The position numbers were made by a program, and so were the translations under genes. DNA of 22,918 nt from JBEKZQ01 sp049509675. GTDB taxonomy: Bacteria > Planctomycetota > Planctomycetia > Pirellulales > Thermoguttaceae. The notes under the pieces are model-generated. The model searched no databases, was not told the origin of the DNA, and saw only the letters and a list, made by a program, of their open reading frames with translations. This document shows, in pieces, positions 14,567-21,700 of the stretch. The stretch lies in contig JBEKZQ010000025.1 in assembly GCA_049509675.1 (NCBI GenBank), forward strand, positions 1 through 22,918. Reading direction: 5' to 3'. The first letter of the stretch is position 1; each line of letters opens with the position of its first letter.

Positions 14567-15883
14567 TCATCTGCGCTTCAGCACGATTCCGTCCTTCGCC
14601 GCCAAAACCACCGCGGTTGCCGGGCCGCCGCTATTGACGGCCGGCGCCTGGGCGCCGCTCAGACGCAGCAAACCCGGCTCCACGGCTAGCGTCACCGGTT
14701 GCGTGGTCGGATTCATCAACACGATGCCGCGCTGGAAGTCGCGACGCCAAACACCCTCCTTCCACGCGGCCGCGGGCGGCTTGCAGACGGCCGCACCGAG
14801 CTTGAAGTCGTATTCATCGAACCACGCCACGCTGCTGTAGCCCTGCGCCTTGTCGGTGAAGCAGAAATAGCCGTCGTCCAGCAGGCACGAAGCGAAGGCG
14901 TAACGGAAGAAACGATAATCCGACTTGTCGCCGGCAACGTTGAAGCCGACAAGGTGCGGTGCGCGCGTGTTCGCCATCGCGGCGCGGTAGCGTTTCATCG
15001 CCGCCGGCCAACCGGCCCAGGTCTCGATGGACCAGCTAATCCCCATCAATCCTTCCAGGAACGCCCCTTCGAGTTGGCCGGCGTACTCCGGCTCGGAAAG
15101 GTCGCTGTCGACGTTGCCCATCAGCGCGATGCCGGGGTGAATCCTGCGGATCTGTTCCCACTCGGCGCGATGCCCGGCACGGCAGGCCGCCGCGACGGCG
15201 GGATTCTTGGGGTCGTCGTCCTTGCCATTGCCGTTCCAGTCGGCCGTCACGCGCGGCTTGCCGAAGACATTGTCGCAGTACCAGATGTCGAACGTCGCCG
15301 GCTTGAAAAATACCTGGTCATTCCGCTCGGCAAGCCACTGCGGATAGCACCGGCCGCTGGAGTCCGGCTTGCTGCCGGCGGTGAAGTTGATGTCCCATGC
15401 CCGGTACTGGGCAGTCCACTGCACGCGCGTGCCGTCGGCTTTGCGAGCCCACCAGTTCATCTCGTGAAGTTTCTTCTGCACGTCGGGGGTGGCCGCGTCC
15501 TTTGGGTTGTCCTGGGCCTCGTTAAGGCACGTGTATTGCCCAACCAAAACGTGGTTCTGGCTCAAGCCCTTGAGATTCTGCACCACCTTGGCCATTCCGT
15601 AGTCAGGTTGCCAGCCCTTATAGAAACCGAGGACCACGACGTCGAGTTTCGCGAGTTGACGCTGATACTCCGCGTTATCATAGTGCTTCCGACCGATGTT
15701 CATCCCCATCAGGCGAGGAAACGGGAGATTCGCGGGCGGCTGCTTCACTTCGGCCGTTCGGGCTGACCCAACATGCAGAATGCCTGCCAAACAAATCAGC
15801 GCAATCCGGCAAGAGCGGGAAATACTCATCATCGGGCGGAACATAGAAAAAACATAGCCTCGATACTCGTGACTAGTGTTCAT
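14567..15883 (-). CDS. Secreted putative glycoside hydrolase (GHL15-like)
   Basis: A 438-residue exported protein. A hydrophobic signal segment (SCRIALICLAGILHVGSARTAE) follows an N region of about 25 residues. The body reads like a TIM-barrel hydrolase of the hypothetical glycosyl hydrolase family 15 (GHL15): MGMNIGRKHYDN, LDVVVLGFYKGW, WDINFTA, FDIWYCDNVFG, MGNVDSDLSE and a late beta domain with DFQRGIVLMNPTTQPVTL. DWNGNGKDDDP is a calcium-loop-like insert. Asp/Glu residues at strand ends (WYCDN, NVDSD) are candidates for catalysis, but I cannot assign them. The ATG at 15883 has GGAGG ten bases upstream; later Met codons would give a more typical signal peptide, so the start is not certain. 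It lies 118 bp upstream of the Kelch gene and divergent from the heparinase-type gene. Family assignment is from memory of motifs. Confidence 0.68.
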   Translation of the reverse strand: MNTSHEYRGYVFSMFRPMMSISRSCRIALICLAGILHVGSARTAEVKQPPANLPFPRLMGMNIGRKHYDNAEYQRQLAKLDVVVLGFYKGWQPDYGMAKVVQNLKGLSQNHVLVGQYTCLNEAQDNPKDAATPDVQKKLHEMNWWARKADGTRVQWTAQYRAWDINFTAGSKPDSSGRCYPQWLAERNDQVFFKPATFDIWYCDNVFGKPRVTADWNGNGKDDDPKNPAVAAACRAGHRAEWEQIRRIHPGIALMGNVDSDLSEPEYAGQLEGAFLEGLMGISWSIETWAGWPAAMKRYRAAMANTRAPHLVGFNVAGDKSDYRFFRYAFASCLLDDGYFCFTDKAQGYSSVAWFDEYDFKLGAAVCKPPAAAWKEGVWRRDFQRGIVLMNPTTQPVTLAVEPGLLRLSGAQAPAVNSGGPATAVVLAAKDGIVLKRR

Positions 15884-15908
15884 CGCTCAATGGCCTCCAA
15901 GTTCTTCT

Positions 15909-15914
15909 ATTCTA
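15909..15914 (-). promoter_or_regulatory. Possible -10 box for the glycosidase-like gene
   Basis: TAGAAT on the minus strand lies 25 bases before the ATG at 15883. No clear -35 box is seen. Confidence 0.3.
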
Positions 15915-15960
15915 TCGTCGGAAACGCCGGTTGCACACCCGGCGCCGAGTTTGGAGTTCG

Positions 15961-15989
15961 TCGACGAACGTCCTGGAGATTGTTACAAT
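15961..15989 (+). promoter_or_regulatory. Predicted promoter of the heparinase-type gene
   Basis: TCGACG (15961-15966), a 17-nt spacer and TACAAT (15984-15989) precede the ATG at 16050 by about 60 bases. The -10 is close to consensus and the -35 is moderate. Confidence 0.5.
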
Positions 15990-16049
15990 CAGCCACGGTC
16001 CCGCTTGCGATCTGTTTCGACTCTGATTTCAGAAGGCGAGGTACATGCC

Positions 16050-17960
16050 ATGGTTCATCGCGTGATTCTTGTGCTCAGTCTTTGGATGTTGTTATCCGGT
16101 TGTGTCTCCGCCGCGGAGAAGGCGTTGAAGACGGCGCCGGATCCGGCCCGCGTGCGGCAGTTCGAGACCCTCTTGCCCGAAGAACCCCGCGGCGTGGGTT
16201 TTACGATCGCCGATCGGAAGACGTGGACGGCGATGGGCCGCTCGCCGCAATTCGCCCGGGTGGTCGCCGGGGCGGAACAACTGTTGCAGAAGCGGGTGCC
16301 CGAGCTCACCGACGACATCTATCTCGATTACTCCCGCACGGGCAATCGGTCGCGGGCCGAAAGCGTGATGCACCAGCGGCACCAGCGGCTGCCGGCCTTC
16401 GTTCTGGCCGAGTGCATCGAGAACCGCGGCCGCTTCCTGGCGGCCATCGAGCAGTCCGTTCGCGAGCAGTGCAGCGAGAAGACCTGGGTCATGCCGGCCC
16501 ATGACGGCAGCCTGGCCAACTTCAAAGGCACGACGATCGAGATCGACCTGCAGTCGTCGGCCATGTCGTGGAACCTGGCCACGGCCGCGTATTGGCTGGG
16601 CGATCGGATCACGCCGGCCACGCGAGAATTGATCCGCGCGGAACTCGAGCGCCGCACGTTCCGGCCCTTCGAGCAGGCAGTGACCATCGGCAAGCCGCAC
16701 CTGTGGTGGGTGACCGGTACGAACAATTGGAACGCCGTCTGCCTGGCCGGCGTGACCGGAGCGGCCCTGGCCGAGATCCCGTCGCGGCCGCGACGGGCGA
16801 TGATCGCGGCGGCAGCGGAAAAGAACATCCAGTCGTTCCTCGACGGCATTACGCCCGACGGATATTGCTCCGAAGGCGTCGGCTATTGGAACTATGGCTT
16901 CGGCCACTATGTGCTCCTGGCCGAGACGTTGAAGCAGGCCACCGGCGGCAAGGTGGACCTGATGGACTTGCCGAAGGCCCGCCAGATTGCGCTGTTCGGC
17001 CTGCGGATGGAGATTCTGCCGGGCATTTTTCCGGCCTTTGCCGATTGTTCGCCCACGGCCCGGCCGGAAACGCGGCTCATGGCCTACTTGAGCGGGCGAT
17101 ACGGCCTGGGCCTGGCGGAGTTGGAGCGGCAGGGCCGCGGCCTGGCCGTCGCGCCGAGCGGGCCGCTCTTCGACCTGGGTGTTTCCTGGTTCCCGGGCGA
17201 GGCCGGCCGCGCACCCGAGGCGCCGCCGCCGGCCTTCCGCCTGCGCGACTGGTTCGCCGACGCGGGGATCCTCATCTGCCGCCCGGCCCCCGACGCGAAT
17301 CGCGGCATGGGTGCGGCCCTCAAAGGCGGCCACAATGCCGAGAATCACAACCACAACGACGTCGGGTCGTTCGTCGTCGCCCTCTCCGGCGGCACGCCGC
17401 TGCTTGACCCCGGCGCCGAAATCTATACCGCCCGCACGTTCAGCAGCCATCGCTATGACAGCAACGTGCTGAACTCCTTCGGCCATTCGGTGCCGCGCGT
17501 GGCGGGCGTGCTGCAACATCCCGGCCGCGACGCCCAGGCCAAGATCCTCGCCGCCGATTTCACGCCCCAGACCGACACGCTCAAGATGGACATCGCCTCG
17601 GCCTACACGGTCCCGGAACTGACGAGCCTGGTCCGCACGTTCGTCTTTTCACGCAAAGGGCCGGGCAGCCTGAAGGTTATCGACGAGGTGCAGTTCAACA
17701 GCCCCAAGCAGTTCGGCACGGCGCTCGTGACGTTCTCCAAGTGGAAACAGATCGACCCGCAGCGGCTTGTGGTGGGCGAAGGTTCCCAGGCCGTCGTGGT
17801 GCAAATCGACACCGGCGGCGCGCCGTTTCGCATCGAGCCGACGGAGATCCACGAGCAGTTGGCCGCCAAGCGCATTCCCATCCGGCTGGGCATCGAACTG
17901 AGCCAGCCCGTGCCCGGCGCCAAGATCGTCGTGACCATCACGCCGGTCATTGAGAATTGA
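16050..17960 (+). CDS. Heparinase II/III-family lipoprotein (polysaccharide lyase-like)
   Basis: A 636-residue exported protein. MVHRVILVLSLWMLLSGC is a lipoprotein signal with lipobox LSGC, so it should be anchored by a lipidated Cys18. The N-terminal part is an alpha/alpha toroid typical of alginate lyase and heparinase II (WNLATAAYWLGDRI, WWVTGTNNWNAVCLAGV, FLDGITPDGYCSEGVGYWNYGFGHY). The C-terminal beta domain carries the heparinase II/III signature HNHNDVGSFVVALSGGTPLLDPGAEIY and SHRYDSNVLNSFGHSVP. These enzymes cleave uronic-acid polysaccharides by beta-elimination. The His and Tyr of those motifs are intact, so it is probably active; the substrate cannot be read. I chose the ATG at 16050 because AGGCGAGG lies upstream and the signal begins there; the frame is open to 15876 but that stretch overlaps the divergent gene. 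With the Kelch and GHL15-like genes it suggests a small polysaccharide-use locus, though no SusC/D or sulfatase gene is present. Confidence 0.87.
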   Translation: MVHRVILVLSLWMLLSGCVSAAEKALKTAPDPARVRQFETLLPEEPRGVGFTIADRKTWTAMGRSPQFARVVAGAEQLLQKRVPELTDDIYLDYSRTGNRSRAESVMHQRHQRLPAFVLAECIENRGRFLAAIEQSVREQCSEKTWVMPAHDGSLANFKGTTIEIDLQSSAMSWNLATAAYWLGDRITPATRELIRAELERRTFRPFEQAVTIGKPHLWWVTGTNNWNAVCLAGVTGAALAEIPSRPRRAMIAAAAEKNIQSFLDGITPDGYCSEGVGYWNYGFGHYVLLAETLKQATGGKVDLMDLPKARQIALFGLRMEILPGIFPAFADCSPTARPETRLMAYLSGRYGLGLAELERQGRGLAVAPSGPLFDLGVSWFPGEAGRAPEAPPPAFRLRDWFADAGILICRPAPDANRGMGAALKGGHNAENHNHNDVGSFVVALSGGTPLLDPGAEIYTARTFSSHRYDSNVLNSFGHSVPRVAGVLQHPGRDAQAKILAADFTPQTDTLKMDIASAYTVPELTSLVRTFVFSRKGPGSLKVIDEVQFNSPKQFGTALVTFSKWKQIDPQRLVVGEGSQAVVVQIDTGGAPFRIEPTEIHEQLAAKRIPIRLGIELSQPVPGAKIVVTITPVIEN

Positions 17961-18014
17961 AATCCTGGGTTGAAGATTTCCATGTTAACGGAGTTGTTGT
18001 ACCCAGGGACGAAG

Positions 18015-18020
18015 TATACT
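18015..18020 (+). promoter_or_regulatory. Predicted -10 box of the PIN gene pair
   Basis: TATACT (5/6 to consensus) lies 19 bases before the PIN start, with a weak TTGTTG 15 bases further upstream. Confidence 0.4.
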
Positions 18021-18039
18021 CAGAACGAGGGGTTTATCA

Positions 18040-18474
18040 ATGCGAGTCTACCTGGACAACTGCTGCTTGAACCGTCCGTTTGACGACCAAGCGCAGGCTA
18101 GAGTTCGCCTTGAAGCCGAGGCAAAGCTGGAGATACAACAACGCATCAAACATAATAAGGGGATAGAATTGGTATGGTCCTACATGTTAGACTTCGAGAA
18201 CCAAGCTAATCCGTTTGGAGAACGACGCGAGTTGGTCGCTCTGTGGAAAACAGAAGCGGCGGTGGATGTGGAGCAAAGCGATGCCATAATTCAGCAAGCC
18301 CGCGAGATTGCCGGCCGAGGCTTGCGTGCAAAAGACGCCCTGCACGTTGCATGTGCCATGGCGGCGGGCTGCGAGTTCTTCTTGACAACCGATGACATCG
18401 TAGTTGAGAGAATGCGGGGATTTGCCGGCATTGCGGTGATGGACCCGACGCAATTCGTTGTTGAGGTGGAATGA
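18040..18474 (+). CDS. PIN-domain protein (putative toxin ribonuclease)
   Basis: A 144-residue protein of the PIN fold, a metal-dependent RNase family that forms most VapC-type toxins. The acidic residues expected for metal binding are visible: Asp6 in MRVYLDNCCLNRPFDD, a central Glu region (SYMLDFENQ), Asp near residue 98 in RGLRAKDALHVACAMAAGCEFFLTTDD, and the paired TTDD. The YLDNCCLNRPFDDQ opening is typical of a PIN subgroup different from classic VapC. GAGGGG nine bases before the ATG sets the start. The stop codon overlaps the next gene's ATG (ATGA), so the two are translationally coupled, with the putative toxin first, which is the reverse of usual vapBC order. A non-toxic PIN nuclease cannot be excluded. 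Base composition is lower in GC than in its neighbours, which suggests recent transfer. Confidence 0.82.
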   Translation: MRVYLDNCCLNRPFDDQAQARVRLEAEAKLEIQQRIKHNKGIELVWSYMLDFENQANPFGERRELVALWKTEAAVDVEQSDAIIQQAREIAGRGLRAKDALHVACAMAAGCEFFLTTDDIVVERMRGFAGIAVMDPTQFVVEVE

Positions 18475-18674
18475 TGTTGACCGATACCGAAATCAAGACC
18501 ACGGGCTTTCGTGCTTTGGTTGCGGCGCTAGGCGACGTGCAAGCCGAGAAGTTCATTGCCTTGATCCAACGAGAGCCGTTCGATTACACCCGTTGGCAAC
18601 GGACCCTATGGCCAGACAAGAGCGTCGAGGATATCAGCCAGGCAGCCATGAATCACCGGCGCGCAGGCCAATGA
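18471..18674 (+). CDS. Small partner of the PIN protein (putative antitoxin)
   Basis: A 67-residue hydrophilic protein. ATG (18471) overlaps the stop of the PIN gene by four bases; a second ATG follows at 18474. The sequence (IKTTGFRALVAALGDVQAEKFIALIQREPFDYTRWQ..LWPDKSVEDISQAAM) matches a small family I remember only as commonly paired with this PIN subgroup. No HTH, RHH or AbrB-like DNA-binding motif is evident, so autoregulation is doubtful. Function as an antitoxin is inferred from coupling and company alone. Confidence 0.7.
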   Translation: MMLTDTEIKTTGFRALVAALGDVQAEKFIALIQREPFDYTRWQRTLWPDKSVEDISQAAMNHRRAGQ

Positions 18675-18712
18675 CAAGAAGCAATTTGCTGACTCGTTTG
18701 ACCGCTGTCCAG

Positions 18713-18746
18713 CCTTCCGTGTTCAATCCGTGTTTCATCCGTGGCT
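18713..18746. repeat. TTCATCCGTG-type imperfect tandem repeat
   Basis: TTCCGTG, TTCAATCCGTG and TTTCATCCGTGGCTG follow one another in the spacer between the convergent antitoxin-like and VIT/vWA genes. I see no terminator in this 85-bp spacer. Confidence 0.55.
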
Positions 18747-18759
18747 GCTTCGGACCGCC

Positions 18760-21700
18760 CTACTGGCCGATGGCGATCTTGGCCAGATCGTGCATCTCGC
18801 TGCGGCCGGTCAGCGTCAGGGCCTTGCGGGTCAGCTTTTCCGCCTTGGTTCCCCAGCCCTGGTAGATCAGGGCGAGGACCTTGGTCCGCGTGCTGGCCCG
18901 ATTGGCGTCCGTCGCGAAGTACTGCGCCCGCACGTGGTAGGTTCCCTGCGGCGCCAGCGGCAGGATGTAAATCTCCGGACCGTAGCCGGTGGTCACGTCC
19001 TGGCTGATCTGTCCGCCGCTGGCCGTCTGCCGGTGCGAGAAGAAGCACTCTTCGCCGCCGGGCTCGGTCACGTGCAGATCGACGTCGGTGCCGTCGGTGT
19101 TCCAGAATATCAGGGCCACCAGGTCGGCCGTGTCGCGGACATGGGCCGCCGCGAGCGTCGCCAGGCGCGCCGCGGCATAATTGCCCAGCAGGCCGCTGGA
19201 AGGGCCGTCGGCAAGGCGGCGGAGGAAGCGGAAGTAGTCGAACTGGGCCGTGTTGTGCAGATCGCCGAACCGCGCGTCCCACTGCCCGCCACAGGTCAAT
19301 TCGTAATACACGATCGCCAAATCCGTCTGGCCCAGTTGCTCCAGGCAATGGGCCAGGGCGTGGAAGGTGATCGGCTCGAAGTTTCGCCCGGCGGCGGCGC
19401 GACGGAGCAAGTGGTACGCCTCGCCCGGAAGCTCCCATTGGATTGCCGAGAAGGCCACGTCGCGGGCAATCGTCGCGTCGCCGGGCCGCTCTTCGACCAG
19501 CGAGCTGAGCGCCCGCAGCGCATCGCCCGCGCCGTAGCGATCCAGCCGCCGCTGCGACTCGGCCGTCAGGCCCTCGTAATCCAGCGCCCCGGCCGCCCAC
19601 AACTGCCGCACGTTCTCGGGCAGTTCCTGCCGCGCGTGGAGCTTGCACCGCAGCGGCGGCACGGCCACCGCAAACGACTCCGGCGGCAGGGCGTCCAGCG
19701 CGACCGGCAACGACGCGGGCAGATCGAAATGCACCCCGGAGGTCTTTTCCAGGCCGCGGAACCAGGCCAAGAAGCTCGCCTTGGGATCGCTCTGGGCCGC
19801 CGCACTTTCCGCCACCGCCTTGGCCACCGTGGCGCCGGCCGGCCGGTCCGACACCAGAAGGGCATCCTCTTCCGGCTTGATGTGGAAGCGGGCGTAATCC
19901 TGCTCCGATTCCAGCATCAACAGCGAGCAGGTCCGGCCGGTGACGCGAAAGTGCCGGGCGTAGCCGGTGGCGATCGGTTCGATGGCCTCGCTCGCCGCGG
20001 CCACGTCTTCCAATTGCCCCACCGCCACCTGGCCGTAGGTGCGGGCGGCCAATTCCGAGGTGAGCACGCGCTCGATCTTGGTCCGCACGGTTTGCGTCGT
20101 CTGGCCCTGTTCGAGCGTGAAAATCACCTCGCCGTTGGCCAGCCCCGGCTCGCATCGCCCCACCACGAGCAACTGCTGGCCGGGAAAGACGCATTGCGGA
20201 CGGCCGGCGACCAAGAGGTCATGTCCGCCGGACATCTCGACGCCCGTGAGCCGCCAGGGCCGCTGGCGCTGGGCGGTCGAGGCCCGGGCGATCTCCGCTT
20301 CGCCCACGACCGAGAACACGGCCCCGCCGGTCTCTTGGGCCAAGTGGGCCAGCAGCCGCGGGTCGCTGCCGCCCAGGCCGGTCTGATAGGCGAACAGCGG
20401 CCCGGACTTGGCCGGTTTCAACGCGGCCGACATCATCGCCCAGCGGTCTTCGCCCCAGGTGGCCGCGCCGTCGCTCAGCAGAAACAGTTCCGGCGGATGG
20501 CCCTTCGCCTTTTTCAACCACGCGGGCGCGGCGGCTTCCTTCAGCGCCCGGCCCAGATCGGTGGCCCCTTCCAGGGCCAGCCCGTCGGCATACTTCATCA
20601 ATGCCTCGACGTTCTCCGGCGTGTTGGCCACGAACTTCTCTTGCCACCAGAAGGTCTCGACGTTGAAGAACAGCACGGCGAACCGCTGCACCTGATCGCG
20701 GTTATTGTCCAGCACGGCCCGCATGAGCCTGGTCCAGAGCGGGAACTGCGGCCCCGCGCTCAGCGACGTATCGACCAGGAAGATCGCCGTCGAGGAACCG
20801 CCTGGGGACTGTCCCAATTTTCGTTCGACAAACGGGGACTGTCCCAATTTTCGTTCGACAAACGGGGACTGTCCCAATTTTCGTTCGACGAAAATGGGAC
20901 TGTCCCCTTCTCGTTGCCCTCCCGCCTCCGTCACCGGCACGCCCATGCGCACCGCAAAGTAGCTTCCCGTCCCCCCGTCGTTGCCCACAAGCATCGTCGT
21001 GGCCGGCTCCCGCAGCCGCACCACCAGCGGGCGGTCCTTGGGATCGATGAGCCGGTAGGAAAGCCGCTGGCCGTCGGCCGACTTGGTGGCCGGGGCGTCA
21101 AGGCTGACTTGTTTGGCCGACTCGGCGGCGATGTTGAAATCGACCACGCAGGCCGGGGCCGTTTGCGGCAGATCGAGCCGCAACTCCAGGTCTTGCCCGG
21201 CGCGCAACAGGTCCACGTCGTAGCCGACGACCACGCGGTGCAGCGATTGCGGGGCCAGGGGGAAGACGCGGCACTGAAAGACTCCCGCCCCCGACCACTC
21301 GACCAGGGCCGGATCGACGCGGCGGCGGACCGTCTCGCGATAGGCGAAGGCCGCCTTCTCCTTCGGCACCATGCGGGCCACCTTCGGTTCTTCCCAACTG
21401 CCGCGCCGCAAGGCCAAGATTTGCTCGGGCGTATCGGCCCCGGACGCCTGCTCGCGCTTGAAGAACATCGAATCGGACGGCTGGACCTGCCGGGCCTGGT
21501 AGACGGTGCGGCCGAAGGCGAAGAAGTACGGCGCCGCCTCCTCCGGCAAACGCAACTGGAAGCTCCCTTCGAGTTGCCGCGGTTGGTCGTTGAGGTAATA
21601 CAGATCCAGCACGACCCGGGCGCGGAAGCCGTCGATCCGCACGTCGACCTGCATGCCCCGCAACGGCAGTTCCTCGGTATCGCCCACCATCAGCCGCGAG

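Noticed and set aside
12502..14637. 711-codon open frame on the plus strand
   Set aside because: It is antisense to the Kelch gene and has no recognisable domain. The minus frame carries a signal peptide and Kelch blades.
15876..16049. Upstream extension of the heparinase-type gene
   Set aside because: The added residues contain no signal and overlap the divergent gene's start and both promoters. A lipoprotein signal with a ribosome site begins at 16050.
20804..20907. CRISPR-like array of 30-bp repeats
   Set aside because: The units abut with no spacers, are in frame within a gene, and end in an inverted arm. This is a tandem palindrome expansion.
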